Of a stretch of DNA of 64,000 nt, positions 1 through 7,816 are shown in pieces. Positions within the stretch are counted from its first letter, which is position 1. Each line of letters opens with the position of its first letter. Origin of the DNA: PMP191F sp047602185 (GTDB lineage Bacteria; Bacteroidota; Bacteroidia; Chitinophagales; Chitinophagaceae); contig JASGHY010000001.1 in the NCBI GenBank assembly GCA_047602185.1, forward strand, positions 5,890,001 to 5,954,000. Direction: 5' to 3'. The position numbers and the translations under genes are program-made. The notes under the pieces were generated by a model. That model ran no database searches. It was not told the DNA's origin and saw only the letters and a program-made list of their open reading frames with translations.

Positions 1-2127
1 TTCTTCATTGAGGTAGGCTTCTGCTGCTGCTCCGCTTACGGCTTCTATACGACGCACACCGGCAGCAACTGCAGCTTCGTGTTTTATTTTAAAAATACCC
101 AGCTCGCCTGTAGCTCCTACATGCGTACCACCACAAAGCTCCACTGAATAGTTAGGGTCCATTACCACCACGCGCACCACATCCCCATATTTTTCACCAA
201 ACAAAGCCATGGCGCCTAATTGCAGCGCCTCTTCTTTGGGCATTTCTCTTATCACAACAGGAATGTTCTCACGGATCTTTTCATTTACCAGTGCCTCCAC
301 CTTTGCAATTTCCTCCTCGGTCATCTTTGCAAAATGTGAGAAGTCAAAACGCAGGTATTCATTATTCACCAGCGAACCCTTCTGCGCTACATGCGTGCCC
401 AGTACTTTGCGCAATGCTGCATGCAACAGGTGTGTTACAGAGTGGTGTACGGTGGTAAGTCTGCGTCTTTCAACATCTACTTTTGCATCTACAGGTGCTG
501 TAATGTTGATAGGCAGTTTATCGGTAAAATGAATAATCAGATCATTCTCTTTACGTGTATCCGTAACCTGTACAATTTCAGCATCAAATGAGAGCACACC
601 GGTATCACCTACCTGTCCGCCACTTTCAGCATAAAAAGGAGTTGTTTCCAGTACCAGTTGGTAAGATTCTTTTCCTTTAGCTTTTACTTTTCTGTAGCGG
701 ATCACTTTTGTTTGTATCTCCAGTAACTGGTAGCCTACAAATTTTGAAGAAGCATCAGCATTCAATACCACCCAGTCTTCAGTATCCAAAGCCGTAGCTG
801 CACGGCTGCGGTCTTTCTGCTGCTGCATTTCTTTTTCAAAAGAAGGCTCATCTACTGCAAGATTGTTCTCACGCGCAATCAGGCGTGTGAGGTCGATGGG
901 GAAGCCATAAGTATCATACAACTCAAATGCTGAGTTACCGCTGATAGTTTTGTTAACAGCAGAAGAAACCAGCTCATCCATTTTTTTCAAACCTTTCTCA
1001 AGCGTCCTCAAAAATGCTTCTTCTTCTTCCTTCACCACTTTGGCCACAAAATCTACCTGCAGTTGTAGTTCAGGGAATACGGTTTCAAACTGTTTAGCCA
1101 ATACCGGCACCAGTTGGTGCAGTAAAGGTTGTTTATAATGCAGGTAAGAATAGCTGTAACGAACGGCACGGCGTAAGATCCTGCGGATCACATAGCCGGC
1201 ACCGGTGTTAGAAGGCAACTGTCCGTCTGCAATGGTGAATGAAATGGCACGGATATGATCGGCAATTACGCGGAAGGCAATCGCCTCTTTGCTATCGCTG
1301 AAATCATACTTTTTATTAGTGATACTTTCTGTTACAGTAATAGTGCCGGTAAATACATCGGTATCGTAGTTGCTCTGTTTTCCCTGCAGCACACGCACCA
1401 GTCTTTCCAATCCCATACCGGTGTCAACGTGTTTGGCAGGTAAGGGCTGCAGGCTACCGTCTTTCAAACGGTTGAACTGCATGAATACGTTATTCCAGAT
1501 CTCGATCACCTGTGGGTGATCATTGTTCACCAGTGTTTTTCCATCTACCTGTTTTCTTTCTGCTTCACTGCGACAGTCTACATGTATCTCAGAGCAGGGA
1601 CCACAGGGACCGGTGTCGCCCATTTCCCAGAAATTATCTTTTTTGTTGCCCAGTAAGATCCTGTCTTCCGCAATCCATTTTTTCCATTCATTATATGCTT
1701 CCTCATCTTTAGGCAGGTTCTCTTTAGCATCACCCTCAAAAACTGTTACGTACAAACAGTTTTTGTCTATTTTATATACTTCGGTCAGCAATTCCCAGCT
1801 CCAGGCAATCGCTTCTTTTTTAAAATAGTTACCAAAGCTCCAGTTGCCCAGCATTTCAAACATGGTATGGTGATACGTATCCACGCCCACTTCTTCCAGG
1901 TCGTTATGTTTACCACTTACACGCAAACATTTTTGAGTATCCGCCACACGGGAGTAAGGTGCCGGTTTGTTGCCGAGGAAATAATCTTTAAACTGGTTCA
2001 TCCCTGCGTTGGTAAACAGCAGGGTGGGGTCGTTTTTAATAACAATGGGGGCAGAGGGCACAATTTCGTGGCCCTTGGAACGAAAAAAATCCAGGAAATG
2101 CTGACGGATAGCTACGCTGGTCATCAT
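1..2127 (-). CDS. alaS: Alanyl-tRNA synthetase, 3' end cut by the window edge
   Basis: Charges tRNA-Ala with alanine in the cytoplasm and hydrolyses mischarged Ser/Gly-tRNA. The reading frame runs open from the start to base 1, giving 709 residues of a protein usually near 870-880, so the C-Ala end lies outside the window. The N-terminus has the class II core with AGMNQFKDYFLG and GDTGPCGPCSEIH. Further on, HHSVTHLLH and CGGTHVG are the metal-binding motifs of the editing domain. Two adjacent ATG codons (2127 and 2124) are possible starts. It is divergent from the M23 peptidase gene across a 361-bp gap. Identification is secure. Confidence 0.97.
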   Translation of the reverse strand, partial: MMTSVAIRQHFLDFFRSKGHEIVPSAPIVIKNDPTLLFTNAGMNQFKDYFLGNKPAPYSRVADTQKCLRVSGKHNDLEEVGVDTYHHTMFEMLGNWSFGNYFKKEAIAWSWELLTEVYKIDKNCLYVTVFEGDAKENLPKDEEAYNEWKKWIAEDRILLGNKKDNFWEMGDTGPCGPCSEIHVDCRSEAERKQVDGKTLVNNDHPQVIEIWNNVFMQFNRLKDGSLQPLPAKHVDTGMGLERLVRVLQGKQSNYDTDVFTGTITVTESITNKKYDFSDSKEAIAFRVIADHIRAISFTIADGQLPSNTGAGYVIRRILRRAVRYSYSYLHYKQPLLHQLVPVLAKQFETVFPELQLQVDFVAKVVKEEEEAFLRTLEKGLKKMDELVSSAVNKTISGNSAFELYDTYGFPIDLTRLIARENNLAVDEPSFEKEMQQQKDRSRAATALDTEDWVVLNADASSKFVGYQLLEIQTKVIRYRKVKAKGKESYQLVLETTPFYAESGGQVGDTGVLSFDAEIVQVTDTRKENDLIIHFTDKLPINITAPVDAKVDVERRRLTTVHHSVTHLLHAALRKVLGTHVAQKGSLVNNEYLRFDFSHFAKMTEEEIAKVEALVNEKIRENIPVVIREMPKEEALQLGAMALFGEKYGDVVRVVVMDPNYSVELCGGTHVGATGELGIFKIKHEAAVAAGVRRIEAVSGAAAEAYLNEE

Positions 2128-2488
2128 AAACGAAAACAATCTTTGAATGGTGAATGCCTGTTGGCCCTGATAATAATATTTACCTGCTTACGTTTGGATT
2201 GATACATTATCCGTTGAGTATGAACAGGCTAGTGCTCTCCTCAACAAATGCTGTGCAATGATCCGGAATATCGGGAAATATTATCGCCCGGTATTATTTA
2301 TTTTTTTAATAACGGGCTCAAACCGCACCAAAAAATACTTACCACACATAAAATCATGGTTTTGTAGTGATTAAAAATCATCATTTTCGTGTAGGTTTGT
2401 ACCCGTTGGCTCTGTTTGGCGTGGTGCAAAGGTAATCGAAATCAGGCGCTTTTAGCTGCCAAAGACAACCTTGAAAGAGGTTGGCATC
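2128..2488. promoter_or_regulatory. Divergent alaS / M23 peptidase promoter region
   Basis: This 361-bp gap separates two divergent genes. TAGGTTTG at 2392-2399 fits the Bacteroidota -7 consensus TAnnTTTG for the rightward gene, but no well-spaced -33 TTTG was found. On the alaS side, an AT-rich imperfect hairpin (arms near 2290-2298 and 2309-2320) and a GTTGAG/CTCAAC pair (about 2213-2244) could fold in the alaS leader. A function for these is speculative. Confidence 0.4.
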
Positions 2489-3460
2489 ATGAAGAAGATC
2501 AAGTATTTCTATAACACAAATACGCTCCGATATGAAAAACTGGAGACACCGCTTCGGGTAAAACTGTTGCGGGTTCTTGGCTTTATATCGGCCGCTATCG
2601 TTACTGCCATTATTATTGTATCTATCGCCTACCGCTATTTCCCCTCTGCCAACGAACGTCGCCTCATGGCTGATAATGAACAACTGGAAGAGCAATTTCT
2701 TGTTTTGCAGGAGCGCACCCAAAAGCTGCAGCAGCGTATGGGCGAACTGGAAAAGCGTGATAACGAAGTATATCGTACCATTTTTGAGGCTGCACCCGTA
2801 CCGGATAGTGTACGTGCAAAGGAAATGGAGCAGCAGAAAGAGCTGGAAGTGGTAATGGCAATGAACAATTACCAGTTGCAGAACTCCATTGTAAAGTCTA
2901 TCAGCAACCTGATGAGCAGAATGACTTATCAGGACAAATCATACAACGAAATTGGTGGTTTTATTAAAAATAAGGAACAACTGCTGGCCTGTACGCCTGC
3001 TATTCAGCCGGTTAGCAATGGCGACCTGAAAAGGATCGCATCCGGTTTCGGCTCCCGTATCGACCCGGTATATAAAACCATCAAATACCACAAAGGCCTC
3101 GACTTTGCTGCCCCCCAGGGAACACCTATTTATGCCACTGCCAATGGTGTAGTTAAAGTAGCCGGAAGCCTTGGCAATGGCTTTGGAAATCACGTAGTTA
3201 TCAATCACGGTTATGGCTACGAAACTGTTTATGGCCACATGTTCAAAGTAAAGGTAAAGGTGGGCCAGCAGGTAAAAAGAGGGGAAGTGATTGGCTGGGT
3301 AGGTAGTACCGGAAAATCTACCGGCCCCCACTGCCACTACGAAGTACATAAAAATGGTACCCCCATTAACCCTGTATTCTTCTTCTACAACGATCTTACC
3401 CCTGAACAGTACGACCGTCTGCTGAAAATATCTGAAGCAAGCAACCAGAGCTTTGACTAA
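2489..3460 (+). CDS. Membrane-anchored M23 family metallopeptidase (murein hydrolase)
   Basis: Predicted zinc endopeptidase acting on peptidoglycan cross-links in the periplasm, anchored in the inner membrane. Of 323 residues, about 23-45 form one transmembrane helix. A Glu/Gln-rich coiled coil (about 50-90) follows, and the C-terminal 150 residues form the LytM/M23 domain with HKGLDFAAPQGTPIYA, then GYGYETVYGHM and HCHYEVHKNG, so the H-x3-D and HxH zinc ligands are present. ATG 2489 is preferred over TTG 2471, because an AAAGAGG stretch sits 8 bases upstream of it and the conserved cytoplasmic tail starts there. Similar proteins lie next to alaS in many Bacteroidota (general knowledge). It could be an active hydrolase or an activator. 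Confidence 0.92.
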   Translation: MKKIKYFYNTNTLRYEKLETPLRVKLLRVLGFISAAIVTAIIIVSIAYRYFPSANERRLMADNEQLEEQFLVLQERTQKLQQRMGELEKRDNEVYRTIFEAAPVPDSVRAKEMEQQKELEVVMAMNNYQLQNSIVKSISNLMSRMTYQDKSYNEIGGFIKNKEQLLACTPAIQPVSNGDLKRIASGFGSRIDPVYKTIKYHKGLDFAAPQGTPIYATANGVVKVAGSLGNGFGNHVVINHGYGYETVYGHMFKVKVKVGQQVKRGEVIGWVGSTGKSTGPHCHYEVHKNGTPINPVFFFYNDLTPEQYDRLLKISEASNQSFD

Positions 3461-3469
3461 ACCGTTGCC

Positions 3470-3550
3470 GGATGCAGGATATCAGATACCGGATTACGGT
3501 TGTCAAAGGTGATTTATCCTGCATCAGGTATCTGGCATCCAATATCCTGA
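3470..3550. repeat. Imperfect inverted repeat downstream of the M23 gene
   Basis: The left arm 3475-3490 pairs with the right arm 3527-3549, which has about 7 extra bases. Both are built from 'ggatgcagg / atatc / agatacc' words that also occur near 13440-13770, 15080-15120 and 63680-63720. It belongs to a dispersed 'catc/ggatac/ctgg' word family. It may act as an mRNA 3' stem-loop, but it lacks a T tract. Confidence 0.6.
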
Positions 3551-3663
3551 AACCTGCATCTCGCAGCAAATTTCCTCCCTCTCTCAACCTTTTGCAAGCC
3601 AATTTGTTAGTTGTTTTCGCAATCTTATGACAAGATGCTGACGGAAAATTGACGTTCTAACTG

Positions 3664-3671
3664 TAAATTTG
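3664..3671 (+). promoter_or_regulatory. Putative -7 box of the AraC-type regulator gene
   Basis: TAAATTTG fits TAnnTTTG and ends 13 bases before the ATG at 3685, which would give a very short leader. A -33 element at proper distance is not evident. Confidence 0.4.
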
Positions 3672-3684
3672 CCACCGCAAAACC

Positions 3685-4632
3685 ATGCATAATCCTCCCG
3701 ACATATTAGCACTGGCCTATAAACAGCCGATGATGCACGACCACCTGGTAACCCTGCAGGAAAAAGAACAGCAGATACCTGGTTCTGTGCAGTACACTAT
3801 CAAACGTTACGGACGCCATACCCAATGGAATATGGAAGATACCGGTATGATGGTGTATCACTATCGCAAAAATGATCCCGTTGAAAATTACCTGGAACTG
3901 CGTTTTTGTATTGCAGGTAATGTGTATTGCAGCCAGAAAAATATTGAGTGTAACCAGTGTAAGGTAAATGCTTCTCCCTCCTGCGGAGAAAGGGTGGAAA
4001 CGATCGATGTAATGAGTTTCCGCTTTTCACCGGTGCACCTGTCGCAGTTTGTAAAACCCCGTAAGCAGAACGAGCAGTCGCTTACAGATGACATCCTGCA
4101 GTTTAACCACGTTTCTTCCTTCTCAAAAATATTACCGCTGTGCGGTCGTACAAGAATGGTATTGGAGTCATTACTCAACCATACTTATACCGACAGCCTG
4201 GAAAATATCTACTTCAACGCCCAGATGCAGATGTTACTGCTGTACAGCATGGAATGTATGCTGGGTGACGATAAAGAGGTAGAAACCTTCCAGTGTAAGT
4301 TCCTTGCCAACGAAGCAGACCGCGAAAAGATCATCAAAGCACGCGAGGTATTGCTGCAGCATATTGGTGAGCCCATCACCATTAAGGAACTGAGCCGTAA
4401 GGTAGCGATCAACGAATGCTACCTCAAAAAAGGTTTCAAAGAGTTGTTTGGCACTACGGTGTTCGACTTCTACCAGAGTCAGCGTATGGAACATGCACGT
4501 TATCTTTTGTACGAAAAAGGATTAAGCGTTACAGAAGTGTCTATGCTGCTGGGCTACTCTTCTATTTCACATTTTTCCACTGCCTTCAAAAAACATACAG
4601 GATTGAAGCCTTGCGAACTGCTGCTTCATTAA
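3685..4632 (+). CDS. AraC family transcriptional regulator with a Cys-rich N-terminal half
   Basis: DNA-binding regulator of 315 residues. The C-terminal ~95 residues contain the double helix-turn-helix of the AraC/XylS family: ITIKELSRKVAINECYLKKG, then RMEHARYLL, then VTEVSMLLGYSSISHFSTAF. The N-terminal half resembles the sensory part of PchR/YbtA-like regulators and has a Cys cluster, C-x6-C-x2-C-x7-C (CSQKNIECNQC then SPSCGE, about residues 82-103). That could bind metal or respond to redox (inference). No partner transporter lies next to it, so the ligand is unknown. The following 111-residue gene also carries a CxxC motif. Confidence 0.85.
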   Translation: MHNPPDILALAYKQPMMHDHLVTLQEKEQQIPGSVQYTIKRYGRHTQWNMEDTGMMVYHYRKNDPVENYLELRFCIAGNVYCSQKNIECNQCKVNASPSCGERVETIDVMSFRFSPVHLSQFVKPRKQNEQSLTDDILQFNHVSSFSKILPLCGRTRMVLESLLNHTYTDSLENIYFNAQMQMLLLYSMECMLGDDKEVETFQCKFLANEADREKIIKAREVLLQHIGEPITIKELSRKVAINECYLKKGFKELFGTTVFDFYQSQRMEHARYLLYEKGLSVTEVSMLLGYSSISHFSTAFKKHTGLKPCELLLH

Positions 4633-4767
4633 TCTCTGTATAATCCTTTTGTCATAGAAAGGTCAGTTTACCTTTTGCGTAAATGGCTTTTTCTTTTTTT
4701 GTAAATACCTCCGCGTGCGGGTTAATAGCTTTGTTGAGTGCCCAGTGAACCAGGCAACATTCAACAT

Positions 4768-5103
4768 ATGTGTACTTACCAGCATTTATTTCATGATGAT
4801 AAAACGGGTTATGTGATCCGTTGTGCAGCATGTGGACATTTCCAGGTATGCTTTGGCAATGTATTGGTCACATTTGGTGAAGCAGCCTTCCGTGACTTCT
4901 GTTTCTGGATCAGTCGTTGGCGCGAGGAGCAGTATCCTGCAGAAGATATGGATGTAAAAGCTGTTGTTATTCCTACGCCCTGTGAAGGAATGCGGCTATT
5001 GCTCAGTGTGCGCGAGCTGGATCAGTTGCATATAATGCTCGAAGCAGCCGACACAGAATGGCGTTCGCAGGAAATGCTGAAGTTGTTTACAATACCGTCT
5101 TGA
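4768..5103 (+). CDS. Small Bacteroidota protein with a CxxC motif, DUF6686-like
   Basis: A 111-residue soluble protein without signal or membrane segment. It opens with MCTYQHLF, then RCAACGHFQVCFGNVLVTF, a Cys pair in the place of a small zinc knuckle, followed by a conserved-looking FRDFCFWISRW stretch. I recognise the pattern as a Bacteroidota family of unknown function (DUF6686, from memory). ATG 4768 is preferred over GTG 4738, because the family pattern starts there. A terminator follows. The function is not known. Confidence 0.7.
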   Translation: MCTYQHLFHDDKTGYVIRCAACGHFQVCFGNVLVTFGEAAFRDFCFWISRWREEQYPAEDMDVKAVVIPTPCEGMRLLLSVRELDQLHIMLEAADTEWRSQEMLKLFTIPS

Positions 5104-5129
5104 GTATCCAGTCATATATACATGTGGAA

Positions 5130-5166
5130 AGTGCGGCCTTGTTCCCAGGGCCGCATTACTTTTTAT
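5130..5166 (+). terminator. Rho-independent terminator after the CxxC protein gene
   Basis: Stem TGCGGCC (5132-5138) pairs with GGCCGCA (5149-5155), followed by TTACTTTTT. It starts about 27 bases after the stop codon. Confidence 0.75.
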
Positions 5167-5170
5167 GCAC

Positions 5171-6405
5171 CCTCAGCACTCGCGCCAGGGTTAGCGAAGC
5201 GCTCTGATGTGAAGTTATATGGTTCCGGACTTTGCCCGGTTAAAGCAATCACGCTTCTTTTCTGGGGTTTGTGTCTTCACTAGTCACTAACCAAATACCA
5301 TATCCGGCTTTAGCCGGTAAGCAAAGGTTGTTTGAATAAGATAACATTATTCGTTGTCCTTGCCCTGTCCTTCAGGGCGGGGCAAAAGAGCGTGATGCAA
5401 TCCTTACCTCAGCACTCGCGCCAGAGTTAGCGAAGCGCTCTGGTGTGAAGCTATATGGTCCCGGACTCTGTCCGGTTAAAGCAATCATGCTTTTTTCCGG
5501 GGCTTGTGTCTTCACTAGTCACTAACCGAATACCATATCCGGCTTTAGCCGGTGAGCAAAGGTTGTTTGAATAAGATAACATATTCGTTGTTATTGCCCT
5601 GCCCTTCAGGGCGGGGCAAAAGAGCGTGATGCAATCCTTACCTCAGCACTCGCGCCAGAGTTAGCGAAGCGCTCTGGTGTGAAGCTATATGGTCCCGGAC
5701 TCTGTCCGGTTAAAGCAATCATGCTTTTTTCCGGGGCTTGTGTCTTCACTAGTCACTAACCGAATACCATATCCGGCTTTAGCCGGTGAGCAAAGGTTGT
5801 TTGAATAAGATAACATATTCGTTGTTATTGCCCTGCCCTTCAGGGCGGGGCAAAAGAGCGTGATGCAATCCTTACCTCACACTCGCGCCAGAGTTAGCGA
5901 AGCGCTCTGGTGTGAAGCCATATGGTCCCGGACTCTGTCCGGTTAAAGCAATCACTCTTTATTGCTTTTTTGATCGAAAGAATATATACGAAAATCAATT
6001 TTATCGAAGGTGTTCAGCTCCGGAGGAGCTACCTGTTTATAGGAAATTAATTTATTGAGGATATTCAGCTCCGGTAGGAGCTTCCTGTAAAGTACAAGAA
6101 GCTCCTGCAGAAGTCACTACACACCTATTCTGTTTGTTTCTAACGAGAGTCGAATATTGTGGCGCCTGATTCAATGACATTAAATTGACATTCACACTCG
6201 CGCCAGGGTTAGCGAAGCGCTCTGGTGTGAAGTTATATGGTCCCGGACTCTGTCCGGTTAAAGCAATCATGCTTTTTTCCGGGGCTTGTGTCTTCACTAG
6301 CCACTAACCGAATACCATATCCGGCTTTAGCCGGTGAGCAAAGGTTGTTTGAATAAGATAACATATTCGTTGTTATTGCCCTGCCCTTCAGGGCGGGGCA
6401 AAGAT
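5171..6405. repeat. Five-copy array of a ~234-bp hairpin-rich repeat
   Basis: Copies begin at about 5177, 5413, 5647, 5880 and 6195 (word CACTCGCGCC), spaced 236, 234 and 233 bases. The fourth copy is cut short near 5955 and the fifth lies after a 200-bp interruption. Copies 2 and 3 look almost identical. Each full unit holds four small inverted repeats: CCAGAG...CTCTGG, CCGGACTCTGTCCGG, CCGGCTTTAGCCGG and GCCCTGCCCTTCAGGGC. No convincing ORF is present; the 81-codon frame at 6052-6297 minus lies within the repeats. With its surroundings it fills the 1.37-kb gap between 5104 and 6473. Confidence 0.9.
6011..6088. repeat. Paired 'AGCTCC-GGA-GGAGCT' hairpins, copy 1
   Basis: Two short palindromes (AGCTCCGGAGGAGCT and AGCTCCGGTAGGAGCT) lie about 50 bases apart, each followed by (a/t)CCTGT, with an AT-rich spacer. 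The same double unit occurs at 13832-13911 and 14013-14091. This copy interrupts the 234-bp array between its fourth and fifth units. Confidence 0.85.
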
Positions 6406-6473
6406 GTAGTCATTTCAAGTCAATTGCGGAGAACAATAGTTAATTGTAACTTGTAGATATTATCCCTTTGCTT

Positions 6474-7106
6474 ATGTCACCCCTGAACCATAAAAACAGG
6501 AACATCTACCTTATCATCATGCTGCTGGCAGGATGGTTTGCGCTGGCCTTGCAATTGTACCTGATGGTAACTTCAAAGGAAGCAACTAACCCGGTGTTCA
6601 CTCGTGTTATTAATTTCTTCAGTTTCTTCACAATACTCTCTAATATACTGGTGGCTGTTAATTGTACTGTGCTGGTAATAAAACCATCAACCCGTATCAA
6701 TACCCCATCTGTTCAGTCGGCGTTAGCTGTATACATTGCCATTGTAGGCATTACATACTCATTGGTGCTAAGAAAGCTCTGGCATCCGCAGGGCTGGCAA
6801 CTGGTAGCCGATGTTTTGTTGCATGATGTGATTCCTGTTATGTACGTAGTGTACTGGCTGGTGTTTGTACCCAAAGGGCAGTTAAAATGGAATGATGCAT
6901 TACGCTGGTTGCTGTTCCCTTTTGTGTACATAGCGTACACCTTGCTAAGAGGTGCACAAACATGCTGGTATCCCTATCCTTTTGTAGATGCACATGCACT
7001 GGGTTATGGAAAGGTATGGCTAAATGTACTCTTGTTCTCGGCCGCATTTTTATTGGTAGGAAAAATACTCGTATTCCTGGATAAGATGATAGCAAAGAAG
7101 AGATAA
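6474..7106 (+). CDS. Pr6Pr-type integral membrane protein
   Basis: A 210-residue hydrophobic protein with six probable transmembrane helices, starting at IYLIIMLLAGWFALALQLYL. Conserved-looking polar spots are FTILSN in the second helix region, LLHDVIPVMYVVYW and YPYPFVDAH near the end. This matches the Pr6Pr family of six-helix proteins, distantly related to the FAR-17a/AIG1 group, whose role in bacteria is not established. ATG 6474 is preferred over TTG 6468. It stands alone: repeats upstream, a convergent gene 21 bases downstream. Confidence 0.75.
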   Translation: MSPLNHKNRNIYLIIMLLAGWFALALQLYLMVTSKEATNPVFTRVINFFSFFTILSNILVAVNCTVLVIKPSTRINTPSVQSALAVYIAIVGITYSLVLRKLWHPQGWQLVADVLLHDVIPVMYVVYWLVFVPKGQLKWNDALRWLLFPFVYIAYTLLRGAQTCWYPYPFVDAHALGYGKVWLNVLLFSAAFLLVGKILVFLDKMIAKKR

Positions 7107-7127
7107 ACCTGCCAGTCAGCTGTTCTT

Positions 7128-7805
7128 TCAGATCCATTTGTTTTTGTGTGCCAGGCTGATCACCTGCGCTCTTGAATTTACATGCAGCTTCTCGTAGATG
7201 TTAGCGATGTGTTTACGAACGGTGAGTACACTTACACCGCCTAGTTCTGATGCAATTCTTTTGGCGTCCCATCCGCTCACCATATATTGAAGGATCTCTT
7301 TTTCACGATCAGTAATATTCACCAGCATTTCATTGACAGGCGCAGTTGGCTCTTTTGCCGGTTCGGGAGCTTTGCTTAATAACTGCAATGCTTTACGTGC
7401 AATAGCCGGGCTCATGGGGGCACCGCCTGTTTGCAATACTTCAACAATGGCATTCTCCAGCATGGAGGCTGGTTCATGTTTCAGCATATAGCCTGATGCA
7501 CCGGCGCGGATGGCTTCGAACAGCTTTACGTCATCATCAAAAACAGTGAGTACAATAAAGTGTATATGGGGATATAATGTTTTGGCAAGACGAATGGTTT
7601 CAATGCCATTCAATTCAGGCATTTCAAGGTCCACAAAAACAACCTGTGGCAGATGGTTGTGTGGTAAGCCCTTTAGCTCGCTCAGGCATTCATTGCCATT
7701 GTAGGCAGTAAATACCAGTTCCATTTTGCCGGATAATTTCAACTTCTGCATAAAAGTATTCCGGTTCACAGCATTATCTTCTACCAAGGCTACTTTGAAT
7801 TGCAT
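7128..7805 (-). CDS. NarL/LuxR-type response regulator
   Basis: A 225-residue two-domain regulator. The receiver domain carries the acidic pair VEDN, the phosphorylation site Asp59 in VVFVDLEMPELNG and the Lys near 105-110 region (MLKHEPASM). The C-terminal LuxR-type helix-turn-helix reads ITDREKEILQYMVSGWDAKR, then VSVLTVRKHIANIYEKL. The histidine kinase gene ends 11 bases upstream on the same strand, so the two form a cognate pair. The targets are unknown; the surface lipoprotein gene just upstream of the kinase is one candidate. Confidence 0.93.
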   Translation of the reverse strand: MQFKVALVEDNAVNRNTFMQKLKLSGKMELVFTAYNGNECLSELKGLPHNHLPQVVFVDLEMPELNGIETIRLAKTLYPHIHFIVLTVFDDDVKLFEAIRAGASGYMLKHEPASMLENAIVEVLQTGGAPMSPAIARKALQLLSKAPEPAKEPTAPVNEMLVNITDREKEILQYMVSGWDAKRIASELGGVSVLTVRKHIANIYEKLHVNSRAQVISLAHKNKWI

Positions 7806-7816
7806 AACACACTTTT

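Noticed and set aside
6052..6297. 81-codon ORF on the minus strand
   Set aside because: It spans the AGCTCC hairpins and the fifth array copy. Its reading comes from repeat sequence with no protein-like features.
5171..6405. CRISPR array
   Set aside because: The unit is ~234 bases, copies touch each other without unique spacers, and no cas gene is present.
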